Of a stretch of DNA of 64,000 bases, positions 53,082 to 62,681 are shown in pieces; the stretch's first letter is position 1; each line of letters begins with the position of its first letter. The notes under the pieces were generated by a model. That model had not been told where the DNA came from and did not search any database. It worked only from the letters and a program-made list of their open reading frames with translations. The stretch is taken from contig NZ_JACXIY010000042.1 in assembly GCF_014705655.1 (NCBI RefSeq), positions 1-64,000 of the forward strand. Reading direction: 5' to 3'. Source of the stretch: Paenibacillus arenilitoris (GTDB taxonomy: Bacteria; Bacillota; Bacilli; Paenibacillales; Paenibacillaceae). The translations under genes were made by a program, and so were the position numbers.

Positions 53082-54101
53082 ATGCGCCAAACGGGCCAGC
53101 CAGCCGGGTCAGCCGGATCAGCCCAGCCAGCTGCGCCAGCCGGGCCAGCTAGGCAGACCGGGCGGGCGAGCGGGCAGCCGGTCATGCGCGGCCGGCGGAC
53201 GTCTTTTTGGAAGGAGCTGTCGCGGAATCGCTTCCTGTACGGCATGCTCGTACCGGTCGCCGCTTATTTGCTTCTATTCAAATACGGGCCGATGTTCGGC
53301 GAGATCATCGCCTTCAAGGACTACCGGCTGGCGGACGGCATATGGGGGAGCGAGTGGGTCGGCGTCGACAATTTCGTCAAGCTGTTCTCCGGCGCGGACT
53401 TCTACGCCGTGCTGCGGAATACGCTGCTGCTGAACGCGTACCACCTCGTGTTCGCGTTTCCCGCGCCGATCCTCCTCGCCCTTCTGCTTAACGAAGTGCG
53501 CGCGGAATGGTACAAACGAACGCTGCAAAACCTGCTCTACATCCCGCATTTCATCTCGTGGGTGGCGCTCGGCAGCATCGTCATCGCGCTGCTGTCGCCG
53601 TCGACCGGCTTCGTCAACTACGTGCTGAAGCTGCTCGGTCTCGAGCCGGTCTATTTTCTCGCGGACACGCTCTGGTGGCCGATCTCCTTCATCGCCTCCG
53701 GCATCTGGAAGGAAGCGGGCTTCGGCACGATTCTCTACTTGGCGGCGATGGCCTCGATCGACCCGACGCTGTACGAGGCGGCCAAAATCGACGGCGCGCG
53801 CAAGGCGAGGCAAATTTGGCACGTCACGCTGCCGGGCATTCGCAGCACAATCGCCATCCTGCTCATCCTCCAGGTCGGCAAAATGATGGACGTCGGCTTC
53901 GAGCAAGTATTCGTGCTTCGCAATAACGCGGTATCGAGCGTATCCGAGGTCATCAGCACGTACGTGTATACGCGGGGCATCATTAACCTGCAGTACAGCT
54001 ACACGACCGCGCTCGGCCTATTCCAGTCGGTCATCGCGCTTATCCTGGTCGTGGCCGTCAATCGGATCATCAAAGCGATGGGGGAGCGGGGCTTATGGTG
54101 A
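53082..54101 (+). CDS. Sugar ABC importer permease (LplB type), uronide/oligosaccharide locus
   Basis: 339 residues. ATG at 53082 with AAAGGGGGAAA; the N-terminal ~35 residues are a low-complexity Gln/Pro/Ala/Gly repeat (GQPAGSAGSAQPAAPAGPA) absent from relatives, so ATG at 53184 (MRGRRTSFW) may instead be the true start. Six membrane helices (FLYGMLVPVAAYLLLFKYGP, VFAFPAPILLALLLNEVRAE and others) with the EAA loop YEAAKIDGARKARQIWHVTL. It forms a CUT1 importer with the permease at 54126 and the binding protein at 55080. The GH105 gene downstream suggests unsaturated uronic-acid oligosaccharides as substrate. Confidence 0.9.
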   Translation: MRQTGQPAGSAGSAQPAAPAGPARQTGRASGQPVMRGRRTSFWKELSRNRFLYGMLVPVAAYLLLFKYGPMFGEIIAFKDYRLADGIWGSEWVGVDNFVKLFSGADFYAVLRNTLLLNAYHLVFAFPAPILLALLLNEVRAEWYKRTLQNLLYIPHFISWVALGSIVIALLSPSTGFVNYVLKLLGLEPVYFLADTLWWPISFIASGIWKEAGFGTILYLAAMASIDPTLYEAAKIDGARKARQIWHVTLPGIRSTIAILLILQVGKMMDVGFEQVFVLRNNAVSSVSEVISTYVYTRGIINLQYSYTTALGLFQSVIALILVVAVNRIIKAMGERGLW

Positions 54102-54125
54102 CGACAGGGAGAGGAGGAACAATCG

Positions 54126-55004
54126 ATGGTTCGACGTGCTAGCGAATCGGGCCGCTGGCTGCGGCGGCTTGTTTATGTGCTGCTGGCGCTGTGCGCGTAC
54201 GCGACTTTATTTCCTTTCGTCAATATTATCGCGACGTCGCTTAGCAGCAGCCGGGCGATCAACGCGGCGGAAGTGTTCATGTGGCCGATCGAGTTCAATC
54301 TCGACGCGTACCGAAATTTGCTGCGGGACGGCCAGCTTGTCGTCGCCATGAAGAACACGGTCGTCATCACCGTCGTCGGCACCGCGCTTAACATGCTTTT
54401 TACGGTTATGGCCGCCTATCCGCTGTCCAAAACGCGGCTGAAAGGACGTAATCCGATGCTCATGGCCATCTTGTTCACGATGCTGTTCAGCGGCGGGATC
54501 ATCCCGAGCTTCCTGGTCGTGAACGGCCTCGGCCTCGTCGATTCCTATTGGGCGTTATGGCTGCCGGGGCTCATGAGCGCCTACAACATGTTCGTCTTGA
54601 AGTCCTTCCTGGAAGGGCTGCCGGAGGAGCTGGAGGAATCGGCCGCGATCGACGGGGCGGGGGAGGCGCTTATTTTGTGGAAAATTATTTTGCCTCTATC
54701 GAAGCCGGTGCTCGCCGCCCTTACCCTGTTCTACGCGGTAGGCTGGTGGAACTCCTACATGAACGTGCTGATCTATATCCGCAGCACCGACAAAATGTCG
54801 CTGATGGTAAAGCTGTACCAAATGATCGACCTGATCAGCCCGGAAATGCTGCGCGCCGGGGAAGGCGTGACGCAGACGCTCATTACGCCGGAAGGTATCC
54901 GCGCGGCGGCGATCGTCATCGCGATCGTGCCGATCCTGTGCGTCTATCCTTTTTTGCAAAAGCATTTCATTAAAGGCGTGCTTCTCGGCTCGGTCAAAGG
55001 GTAA
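54126..55004 (+). CDS. Sugar ABC importer permease (YtcP type), uronide/oligosaccharide locus
   Basis: 292 residues, ATG at 54126 with GGGAGAGGAGG. Helices LVYVLLALCAYATLFPFVNI and PMLMAILFTMLFSGGIIPSF, the EAA loop ELEESAAIDGAGEALILWKI and the usual ending HFIKGVLLGSVKG. Partner of the preceding permease; the ATPase is again absent from the operon. Confidence 0.93.
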   Translation: MVRRASESGRWLRRLVYVLLALCAYATLFPFVNIIATSLSSSRAINAAEVFMWPIEFNLDAYRNLLRDGQLVVAMKNTVVITVVGTALNMLFTVMAAYPLSKTRLKGRNPMLMAILFTMLFSGGIIPSFLVVNGLGLVDSYWALWLPGLMSAYNMFVLKSFLEGLPEELEESAAIDGAGEALILWKIILPLSKPVLAALTLFYAVGWWNSYMNVLIYIRSTDKMSLMVKLYQMIDLISPEMLRAGEGVTQTLITPEGIRAAAIVIAIVPILCVYPFLQKHFIKGVLLGSVKG

Positions 55005-55079
55005 CGCAATGCACGATATCGAACCCGCTTTCATAGGCGGGATGATATAATAACGATAACGTTCAAGGAGGTCTACGAA

Positions 55080-56672
55080 ATGTTGACAAACCGACAAAGA
55101 GGCGGCAAGCTCGCAGGTTTGCTCATCTTGATCATGATGCTGACGGTGACGGCGTGCTCGGGGTCCGGCAACGGAAACGGAAACGGCAACGGCGGCGCGC
55201 CGGCGGGCGATCAGACTACGGGCGATACGGGGAACAAGAGCGGCGGCGCGCCGAAGAAACTAAGCGTATCGATGTTCGACCGAGGCCAAGTGTCGAGCGA
55301 CGAAGGCACCTACGAGGAGAACCGGTGGGTCGACTGGATCCGCGAGCAAACCGGCATCGAGGTGACGTTCGCTCCGGTGCCGCGCAACAAGGCGCAGGAT
55401 ACGCTCAACATTATGATCGCGTCCGGGCAGGCGCCCGACCTGATCTGGGAATACGACCGCAACTATATCGGCAGACTCGTCTCGCAAGGGGCGATACAGC
55501 CGATCGGCGACTATATCGAGAAGTACAGCATCTCGTACAAAAAATATTTGGAACAAAATCCGGAGCTCGTCCCTTATCTGAACTTCAACGGCGAAATGTA
55601 CGCGGTGGCGTCGAAGCGCGCCATTACGGCGGTGGCGAACCACGCGATGTGGATCCGGCAGGACTGGCTGGATGAGCTGAATTTGAAGGCGCCGACCACG
55701 ATCGAGGAACTCGTCGAGGTCGCGAAGAAGTTCAAGGAGCATTACCCGGACAGCACGCCGATCGTCGGCGGCAACAAGTCGGATATTTATGCGGCGCTGC
55801 ACGGAGCGGTGTTCAACCATTGGTATCTGGAGGACGGCAAAATGAAGCTCGGCGCGACGCTCGACCGCTACGCCGACGCGATCGCGCTGGAGAAGGAGCT
55901 CTACGACCTCGGGCTCGTCGACCGCGAATATTTGACCGATACGACGAACCAGCGCTCGAATCAATTATGGACGACCGGCAAAGCGGGCATCCTGCTCGGA
56001 CAGTGGAGCAACGAGCCGCTCAACCGCGATTTGCTGACGACGGTGCCGGATGCAAGGCCCGTTCCTCTGGAAGCCGTATCGACGAAAAACGGCCATTACG
56101 GCACGTATCAGGAAGCGCCGCCGCTGTTCTTCATCGCCTTCAGCAAAGATATGAAAGACCCGGAGACCGCCGTCCGGTACCTCGACTGGCTCGTCGACAA
56201 GGGCTGGTTCACGCTGATGAACGGCATGGAGGACGTCCATTACGAGATGGCGGACGGCGTTCCGAAGCAGCTCGACGGCGCGAAGTTCGAGAAGGAGGTC
56301 CGTTACGCGGCCGAGTACGCGGTGCTGCGCCAGGATAACGTGAAGGCCGAGGACCTGCCGCTGAAGGCGGCCGGCGACCCGCTGTCGCAGCAGATCGCGC
56401 AGCTGAGCGCGGACGCGCTGAACACGGCGATGCTGCACGAATTCCGCCGCGACATTCCGTTCCAGCCGAACTTCGACGAAATTAACGAAATCCGTTCGAC
56501 GTTCGATACGTTCCTGAACGAGATCCGGGCGAAGGCCACGACGCAAGGACCCAAATATACGGCCGAGTGGGCGCTCGGCGAAATTCGCAAGGAATGGGAG
56601 CGCCTCGGCGGCGCGAAGGCGGAGGAAATCGCGGGCGCCTGGTACGAGGAGAATAAAGCGTCGTTCGAATAA
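55080..56672 (+). CDS. Sugar ABC importer lipoprotein binding protein, uronide/oligosaccharide locus
   Basis: 530 residues, ATG at 55080 with CAAGGAGG upstream. Signal peptide with lipobox TVTAC (Cys25), then a Ser/Gly/Asn-rich linker (GSGNGNGNGNGGAPAGD). An LplA-like solute-binding domain follows (WIREQTGIEVTFAPVPRNKA, LNIMIASGQAPDLIWEYDRN, MWIRQDWLDELNLKAPTTIE). It presents an oligosaccharide to the two permeases. A short hairpin (CCCGC/GCGGG near 55026-55040) in the 75-base gap before it may tune its expression, since binding proteins are usually made in excess. Confidence 0.93.
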   Translation: MLTNRQRGGKLAGLLILIMMLTVTACSGSGNGNGNGNGGAPAGDQTTGDTGNKSGGAPKKLSVSMFDRGQVSSDEGTYEENRWVDWIREQTGIEVTFAPVPRNKAQDTLNIMIASGQAPDLIWEYDRNYIGRLVSQGAIQPIGDYIEKYSISYKKYLEQNPELVPYLNFNGEMYAVASKRAITAVANHAMWIRQDWLDELNLKAPTTIEELVEVAKKFKEHYPDSTPIVGGNKSDIYAALHGAVFNHWYLEDGKMKLGATLDRYADAIALEKELYDLGLVDREYLTDTTNQRSNQLWTTGKAGILLGQWSNEPLNRDLLTTVPDARPVPLEAVSTKNGHYGTYQEAPPLFFIAFSKDMKDPETAVRYLDWLVDKGWFTLMNGMEDVHYEMADGVPKQLDGAKFEKEVRYAAEYAVLRQDNVKAEDLPLKAAGDPLSQQIAQLSADALNTAMLHEFRRDIPFQPNFDEINEIRSTFDTFLNEIRAKATTQGPKYTAEWALGEIRKEWERLGGAKAEEIAGAWYEENKASFE

Positions 56673-56700
56673 CGAATCATCACAGTGGGGGTAGGAGACG

Positions 56701-59058
56701 ATGAAGCAGCTTCAGAATCAGCGGTTGGCGAAAGCGATAACGATCTTATCGGTCGTGCTGTTCCTTCTCGTCTCCTCCTCAATCTTTTTGACGTATTATC
56801 TGTTCACCAATCAGCTGAAGGGCCAGCTTGCAAGTACGAACATGGAGCTGCTCAGGCAGCTCAATGACAAGCTCGAGCTGGTTCTGAGGCAAATCGATTT
56901 CTCCGCCGTATCGCTCATCGCTTCGGAGGAGGTCATCCATTTCTACGACCGGGAGCTCGGCGATGCGGAGAGCTTGAACAACGAGGTGCGCATCTCCAAT
57001 AACATTTACAACGTGATCAACAGCAACCGGTACATTTTGTCCATCGACATGTATTCGTACCCGAAGCAGAAGCTCGTCACCGGCAACGACTTGACCGAGC
57101 AGGAGCTGATGCAAAACTACCAATGGATCGCGGAGTTCCAGCAATTCGAAGGGTACATGGACTGGATGACGACGCGCAGGCTGACGCTGAACCGGGCGGA
57201 GGATCCGATATTCCGCAACGTGGTGACGCTGGTGCGCACCTACCCGCTCATCCATAAGCCCGGCGCTCGCAAGGGCGCCATCGCCGTCAATTTGAAGGAA
57301 GAAATGCTGTACGACCTGATCCGGAACGCGACTGCGGAGGAGAAGGGGCAGACGTTCATCATCGACGGCGACGGCGTCGTCGTGCTGCATGCGGATAAGA
57401 GCAAGCTCGGCAAGGATATCAGCGAATTTCCTTACATTCGCCGAATCCTGGACGAGAACGGCGCCGAAGGCGCTTTCTCCGCCGACGTCGAGCAGACGAA
57501 GTCGACGTTGTTCTACGCGAGGACGAAGCAGGCCGACTGGAAAATCGTGCACGTCATGCCGGAGGCGGAATTGATCCGGCCGCTGTCGATTATCCGCAAG
57601 GGGCTGATCCTGCTGGCGGTCGTCCTGTTCCTTGTCGCGACGGCCTCGGCGACGGTGGTGGGGAGATGGACCTTCAAGCCGGTGAACCGCTTTATTCAGG
57701 CGATGACGAACCATTTGAAGAAGGACGCCCGCGGTCCCGCCTTCCGGAAGTATTCGGATGAGTTTCAGTATTTCGAATCGACGGTGCAGCATATATTGGA
57801 AGACCGGAACTTGTTGAACAAGCAGTTCAACGAGAGTAAGCCGATGATCAAGTGGCAGCTGCTCAAGGAGCTGCTCACCAGCAGGCGCAAGTCGGCGACC
57901 GCGCTTCAGCCGTATATGGATATGCTCGGCTTGTCGCTGCACGGCGGGCATTTCGTCGTCATGAGCGTCGAATTCGATAATAAAAACGAGATTCCGACGC
58001 CGCGCGATTTGCAGCTGTATTCCTACGCGCTCTGCAATGTGGCGGAGGAGCTGATGAACGCCGAGAGCAAAGGGATCGCCGCCGAGATGGACAACGGCAA
58101 ATGCGTCGTCGTCATGAGCTTCGAGGACGAGGGCGACGGCGAGCGTCACGCGATGCGGGCGGAAGCGGTGGCGGATTTGATGAAGGACTTCGCGCGCGAA
58201 TATTTCAACCGGACGATTACGATCGGCATCGGCAACGCGGTCAGCGGGCTTGGCGACATTCACCAGTCGTATAAGCAATCGCTGGACGCGCTCGGCTACA
58301 AGCTCGTGCTAGGCGGCAATTCGATCATTACGATGGAAGACATTACGAACGAGCCGTCGCCGCAGTACTACCGGCTGTTCGGGATGACAGACGGCATGGT
58401 CCAATCGGTGAAGCTTCTCGATCGCGACAAGCTGCGGCAGCAGGTCGCCAAATGGTTCGAAGCGTTCTCGGACAACAACGTCCGGCCGGAGATGATCCGG
58501 CAGCTGATCGTGCAATGCCTCATGAAGGCGGCGACCGCCGCGGCGGAGATCGGCGTGGACCCCTCGGAGCTGTTCCCCGAGGAGGGCATGTACGAGATGC
58601 TCGGCGGGTACGAGCAGCTCGAGCAGCTGGAGCGTTTTACGATGGAGGCGCTAGAGCGTTACATGGCAAGCATTCAGGCGAAGCGCAGCGGGCGGGAGAA
58701 GAACGACGTCATCGACAAGGTGCTGCGGTACTTGGAGCAGCACTATATGCGCAGCGACCTATCGCTTAACCTGCTGGCCAGCGAGTTCCATATCAGCGTC
58801 TCCCATCTGAGCAAGCTGTTCAAGGAGCAGGAAGAATGCAATTTTATCGATTATTTGATGGATATCCGGATGAACCGGGCGAAGGCGCTGCTGACGGATT
58901 CGGAGGCGATGATCAAGGATATCGCCGAGCAGGTCGGCTACACGAACGTGAACAGCTTCGTCCGCCTCTTCAAGAAGACGACGGGGCTGACGCCGACCGA
59001 ATTCCGTCAGCGGAACAAGCCCGCGGGACAATCCGACGTTTCGGAGGTGGAGCTATGA
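56701..59058 (+). CDS. Membrane-anchored AraC-family regulator (YesN-like, sensor domain)
   Basis: 785 residues, ATG at 56701 with GGGGGTAGGAG. An N-terminal membrane helix (ITILSVVLFLLVSSSIFLTY), an extracellular dCache-like domain to ~295 (INSNRYILSIDMYSYPKQ, IDGDGVVVLHADKSKLGKDI) and a second helix (LILLAVVLFLVATASATVVG) are followed by a cytoplasmic region and a C-terminal AraC helix-turn-helix pair (RSDLSLNLLASEFHISVSHL, MNRAKALLTDSEAMIKDIAE, VGYTNVNSFVRLFKKTTGLT). Such one-component regulators sense an extracellular sugar, probably the importer's substrate or its loaded binding protein, and activate polysaccharide-utilisation operons. The ATGA overlap with the GH105 gene suggests coupled translation. 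Confidence 0.92.
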   Translation: MKQLQNQRLAKAITILSVVLFLLVSSSIFLTYYLFTNQLKGQLASTNMELLRQLNDKLELVLRQIDFSAVSLIASEEVIHFYDRELGDAESLNNEVRISNNIYNVINSNRYILSIDMYSYPKQKLVTGNDLTEQELMQNYQWIAEFQQFEGYMDWMTTRRLTLNRAEDPIFRNVVTLVRTYPLIHKPGARKGAIAVNLKEEMLYDLIRNATAEEKGQTFIIDGDGVVVLHADKSKLGKDISEFPYIRRILDENGAEGAFSADVEQTKSTLFYARTKQADWKIVHVMPEAELIRPLSIIRKGLILLAVVLFLVATASATVVGRWTFKPVNRFIQAMTNHLKKDARGPAFRKYSDEFQYFESTVQHILEDRNLLNKQFNESKPMIKWQLLKELLTSRRKSATALQPYMDMLGLSLHGGHFVVMSVEFDNKNEIPTPRDLQLYSYALCNVAEELMNAESKGIAAEMDNGKCVVVMSFEDEGDGERHAMRAEAVADLMKDFAREYFNRTITIGIGNAVSGLGDIHQSYKQSLDALGYKLVLGGNSIITMEDITNEPSPQYYRLFGMTDGMVQSVKLLDRDKLRQQVAKWFEAFSDNNVRPEMIRQLIVQCLMKAATAAAEIGVDPSELFPEEGMYEMLGGYEQLEQLERFTMEALERYMASIQAKRSGREKNDVIDKVLRYLEQHYMRSDLSLNLLASEFHISVSHLSKLFKEQEECNFIDYLMDIRMNRAKALLTDSEAMIKDIAEQVGYTNVNSFVRLFKKTTGLTPTEFRQRNKPAGQSDVSEVEL

Positions 59059-60098
59059 CGGATCACAGGCTGCTGGAGGCAAAGCTGGAGTCGTTGTTCG
59101 CTTATATGACGGGCGACCATAAGGGCAGATGGGGGATGGACATCGAGCAATGGGACTGGGTGCCGGGCGTCGGCATCGTCTCGATTATGGCGTACGGCAA
59201 GCGGACCGGGTCGGAGCCGGTCATCCGCTACGTCCGGGAATGGGCGGAGCGGAATAAGGAGAAGGCGGGCGGCGCGAAAGTGATCAACGCGATGGCGCCG
59301 TTCGCGGTTTTCCCCGAGCTGTACCGGCTGACGCGAGAGGAGAGGTACCTGAAGCAATCGGAGGAAATCGTCCGCTGGATGATGAACGAGGCGCCGCGCA
59401 CGCGGGAAGGGGCGCTCGAGCATACGGTGACGGAGTCGGTGCAATTCCGCGAGCAGGCATGGGCGGATACGGTCTATATGGCCGTCCTGCTTATAGCCCG
59501 GCATGCCGGGCTGACGGGCGACCGGGCAGCGGCGGCGGAGGCGCTGCGGCAGACGATGCTTCATCTGCGCTTGCTGCAGGAGCCGGAGACGGGCGTCCTG
59601 TTCCACGGCTGGAACTGCGAAGCGGGCGATCATATGTCGGCCGTGCGCTGGACGCGGGCGAACGCGTGGATCGCGCTGGCCGTTCCCGAGATCGTGGAGG
59701 AGATCGGCGGACTGGTCGATATCCCGGAGGAACTTCACGGCCGCTACGCGGCGCTCGCGAAGGGGCTGCTGTCCTATCGGGCGGCAGGCGGCTTATGGCA
59801 CACGGTGCTGGACAGGCCGGATTTTTACAAGGAATCGTCGGGCAGCGCGGGCATTGCGTGCGGCTTCGTCAAGGCGGCGAGAATCGGCTTGGTGGACCCG
59901 TCCTACGCCGCGAGTGCCCTGCTGACGGTGGAAGGCCTGCTGCCGCTTATCCGCGCGAACGGCGAAGTCGCCGGCGTGTCGGGCGGCACGCCGGTGATGG
60001 AATCGGCGGAGGCCTACAATCGAATCAAGACCTATCCGACGCTGTACGGGCAAGGCTTGACGATGCAGCTGCTGACGGAAGCGCTTGCGATCGAATAA
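59055..60098 (+). CDS. GH105 unsaturated rhamnogalacturonyl/glucuronyl hydrolase
   Basis: 347 residues. ATG at 59055 in an ATGA overlap with the regulator gene; the frame open from 58836 lies inside that gene. Alpha/alpha-barrel features of the YteR/YesR family: MDIEQWDWVPGVGIVSIMAY, the catalytic region FREQAWADTVYMAVLLIARH with Asp138, WTRANAWIALAVPEI, and YKESSGSAGIACGF with the conserved SS(G)xxG. GH105 enzymes hydrate the double bond of 4,5-unsaturated uronic acids left by polysaccharide lyases, releasing the uronic acid. No signal peptide is seen, so it acts on imported oligosaccharides. The lyase partner is not obvious, unless it is the next gene. Confidence 0.92.
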   Translation: MTDHRLLEAKLESLFAYMTGDHKGRWGMDIEQWDWVPGVGIVSIMAYGKRTGSEPVIRYVREWAERNKEKAGGAKVINAMAPFAVFPELYRLTREERYLKQSEEIVRWMMNEAPRTREGALEHTVTESVQFREQAWADTVYMAVLLIARHAGLTGDRAAAAEALRQTMLHLRLLQEPETGVLFHGWNCEAGDHMSAVRWTRANAWIALAVPEIVEEIGGLVDIPEELHGRYAALAKGLLSYRAAGGLWHTVLDRPDFYKESSGSAGIACGFVKAARIGLVDPSYAASALLTVEGLLPLIRANGEVAGVSGGTPVMESAEAYNRIKTYPTLYGQGLTMQLLTEALAIE

Positions 60099-60128
60099 AG
60101 GAAGGCGCCGCTCGACGGCAAGGGAAGG

Positions 60129-61835
60129 GTGAAGCAAGCAATGGCAACGCAAATGCCGGATCCGAAGCGAATGATCATCGGCAAAATGGCCGCGATGGAG
60201 CCGCGCTACAATGGGGAACTCCGCATGCTGCGGTCGAAATTCTCAAGTCCCGGCTACCATACGCAAATCAAGCAGGCGGATTTCATTCATTCGACACGGG
60301 ACACGATGATTTACGCGCTCGCGCTGCTCGATACGGAGCTGCCGGAATACGAGCAGCGGGCATACGATATGATCGGCCGGATCGTGTCGCTTCAGGATCG
60401 GGACCGCAGCCGGGACACGTTCGGCATATGGTCCTGGTTCTATGAGGAGCCGCTCGAGCGGATGGCGCCGCCGGATTGGAACTGGGCGGACTTTATCGGC
60501 AAGCAGCTCGTGCTGGCCGTCAAGCGGCACGGCCACAGATTCCCGGCGGAGCTGCGCGAATCGGTCGTCCGCGCCATCGGCTTCGCTTGCGACGCGATCA
60601 TCAAGCGGGACGTCGGTCCCTCCTATACGAATATCGCCATCATGGGCGCATTCGTCACGATGATCGCGGGCGAGCTGCTTGGGCAGCGGGCGTATGCGGA
60701 ATACGGCCTCCGGAGGCTGACGAAGCTGTACGAGCATACGGAGAAGAGGCAAGTATTTCAGGAATATAACAGCCCGACGTATACGCAGATCGCGATCCTC
60801 GAGCTTTCCAAAATCATGGCGGAGACGGCGAGCGCGGAGGCGAAGCGGATTAGCGGCGAGCTGCTCCGGATGACCTGGAAGACGGTGGCCGAGCATTTCC
60901 ACGCCGGGACGAAGCAATGGTCCGGTCCGCATAGCCGCTGCTACAATACGCTGCTTAACGATTCCTGCAAAGCGTTTCTGCAGATCGCGACCGGAGGCAA
61001 GCTGAGCTTCTTCCCCTGGGATAATATTCCATACGACACGGAATGGTACAAGAGCGGCATCGCGTGTCCGCCGGAGTATTCGGAATGGTTCGTCGCTTCG
61101 GAGGAGAGGGAGTTGCGCCAGCTTTACGCGGGCGAGGAGCTTGCCGATACGGCCAAATGGGCGACGACCTGGATGCGGCCGCATTATTCGCTCGGCAGCT
61201 TCGATCATGAAATATTATGGAACCAGAAGCGGGCGCTGCTCGCTTACGTGGACAATGGCGGCGAGCCGGCCTACGCGCATCTTCGTTTCCTGCACGACGG
61301 CTACGATTACTGCTCGGCCGTGCTGAAGAGCAGGCAGCGGCGGGGCGATGTGCTGTTCGGGATCGACTTTCTCGCGAACGGCGGCGATACGCATCCGGGC
61401 CTCGACCGGATCGACGGGCGGATCGAGGCGTCGGATTTCCGGATCAGGCTCGAGCTTGGCGGGCGGCTGGCCGGAGTTCGGGCGGTTGCGGACGGAAGCG
61501 CGGCGCGAATAATCATCGGCCAGGAATCGATCGACGTGCATGCCTGGTTCGCGGCCTTCCGGGAAGAGGCGGCGGAAGAGCGGGCTTTCGAGTGGGAAGT
61601 GAACGAGCTTGGCGAAGATAAGCTTGGCGTCGACCTCGTCGTCTATTCGGGAGAGCGGAGAACGATCGATTTCCGCAAAATGAGGGAAGCGGGCTTCGTC
61701 TTCTCGCTTCGGATCGGAGGCGAAGACGAACTTCCCGCGCCGTCCCTGCGGCGAGAGGGCGACCGGCTGACCGTAACGGGAAGCGGCGAGGCGAAGGAGA
61801 CGTTTGCTTTAAGCTTGCGTCCGGTCGAAATCTAA
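60129..61835 (+). CDS. Uncharacterised protein, possible alpha/alpha-toroid lyase or hydrolase
   Basis: 568 residues from GTG at 60129; ATG at 60141 is an alternative (RBS AAGGGAAGGGTG suits either). No signal peptide. The first ~350 residues are helix-rich with repeated aromatic motifs (RMLRSKFSSPGYHTQ, MGAFVTMIAGELLGQRAYAE, FQEYNSPTYTQIAILELSKI, TKQWSGPHSRCYNTLLND), a pattern like the alpha/alpha-toroid of heparinase-type lyases; the last ~180 are beta-rich (LFGIDFLANGGDTHPGLDRI), like the lyase beta-sandwich. Conserved-looking Tyr, His and Asn residues in YNSPTY and GPHSR could be catalytic. Its position after GH105 makes a new lyase, or an uronoside-processing enzyme, plausible; this is inference. 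The operon ends with the terminator at 61836. Confidence 0.75.
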   Translation: MKQAMATQMPDPKRMIIGKMAAMEPRYNGELRMLRSKFSSPGYHTQIKQADFIHSTRDTMIYALALLDTELPEYEQRAYDMIGRIVSLQDRDRSRDTFGIWSWFYEEPLERMAPPDWNWADFIGKQLVLAVKRHGHRFPAELRESVVRAIGFACDAIIKRDVGPSYTNIAIMGAFVTMIAGELLGQRAYAEYGLRRLTKLYEHTEKRQVFQEYNSPTYTQIAILELSKIMAETASAEAKRISGELLRMTWKTVAEHFHAGTKQWSGPHSRCYNTLLNDSCKAFLQIATGGKLSFFPWDNIPYDTEWYKSGIACPPEYSEWFVASEERELRQLYAGEELADTAKWATTWMRPHYSLGSFDHEILWNQKRALLAYVDNGGEPAYAHLRFLHDGYDYCSAVLKSRQRRGDVLFGIDFLANGGDTHPGLDRIDGRIEASDFRIRLELGGRLAGVRAVADGSAARIIIGQESIDVHAWFAAFREEAAEERAFEWEVNELGEDKLGVDLVVYSGERRTIDFRKMREAGFVFSLRIGGEDELPAPSLRREGDRLTVTGSGEAKETFALSLRPVEI

Positions 61836-61879
61836 AAGAGCGGCCCCATGTTTCCTGCCGGAAACGATGGGCCGCTCTT
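61836..61879. terminator. Bidirectional terminator between convergent genes
   Basis: An 11-bp GC-rich perfect stem (AAGAGCGGCCC 61836-61846 / GGGCCGCTCTT 61869-61879), with further pairing inside (TTTCC/GGAAA), flanked by an A-run on the 5' side and CTTCC on the 3' side. Confidence 0.75.
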
Positions 61880-61927
61880 CCGATGCCGGCGGCATCGGCG
61901 ATCAGCCGCCATGCGGCGGTTAACCTC

Positions 61928-62533
61928 TCAATAGGCGATGCCCGCCCTTGCATGCACGAACTGCCTGCTAAAATATTCGTTCAGCGCAAACTCGGCCGTA
62001 TCGGCAAAGGAAATAGTCGTCCCCCCGAACGGCAGTTTATCGGCAAGCGTCCGGTACACGCCCGTCCGCTCTCCTTCGACGAGCCTCGTCGGGCAAACGA
62101 TCGTCCACTCGAGGCCGCTTTCCTTCAAATATTCGTAGGCCTGATGGTGCTCGGCCGCGGCCGCGGTCGTCGTTCTCCTGTTCTCGGACGAGCGGTAGCG
62201 GAGCAAGCCGGGCTCCGCGCTGCTTTCGAGAATGCCCGCCGTCCCGATCGTCACGAGACGCGTCGTCCCTCGCTCGCGCATCGCCTCCGCGATATTCCGC
62301 GTCCCTTCGATGAGGGTGCCTCCGTCTTCCGTGCTCAAGCAGCTAATGACGCCGCTCGCCCCGGTCATGGCGGCCAGGACGTCCCGCTTGTTCCGGACGT
62401 CTCCCTCCGCGAGATCGGGATGGCGCCCGTCTCCGGAGCGGACGAACAGCCGCACGTTCACGCCGCGCTGCTCCGCGATTGTTCGAACCTGCCGCCCTAC
62501 TCTTCCCGTTGCCCCAATAATTAACAGCTTCAT
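61928..62533 (-). CDS. NAD(P)-binding atypical SDR/NmrA-like oxidoreductase
   Basis: 201 residues. ATG at 62533 with GGAGG (62547-62543) upstream gives MKLLIIGATGRVGRQVRTIA; the longer frame from 62722 lacks an RBS. Rossmann fold: GATGRVGR (7-14), DVRNKRDVLAAMTG, GVISCLST, LVTIGTAGIL and TIVCPTRLVEGERTG. It matches the YwnB/NmrA-like group of atypical short-chain dehydrogenases; many bind NAD(P) without a known reaction and act as redox sensors or quinone reductases. It lies apart from the sugar loci and converges on them through the terminator at 61836. Confidence 0.88.
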   Translation of the reverse strand: MKLLIIGATGRVGRQVRTIAEQRGVNVRLFVRSGDGRHPDLAEGDVRNKRDVLAAMTGASGVISCLSTEDGGTLIEGTRNIAEAMRERGTTRLVTIGTAGILESSAEPGLLRYRSSENRRTTTAAAAEHHQAYEYLKESGLEWTIVCPTRLVEGERTGVYRTLADKLPFGGTTISFADTAEFALNEYFSRQFVHARAGIAY

Positions 62534-62681
62534 TTGTTCGAACCTCCAACGAGCAAGTAAATTCATTCTAGTACTTGCCGCTTCAAAGATCAATGTTCCG
62601 AGGAAGAGGCACTTTGGCTCGTTATTGACGGTCGATCGCCCGTTCATTAATATATAGGCAAAGACAAAGGAGCTGACAGCG

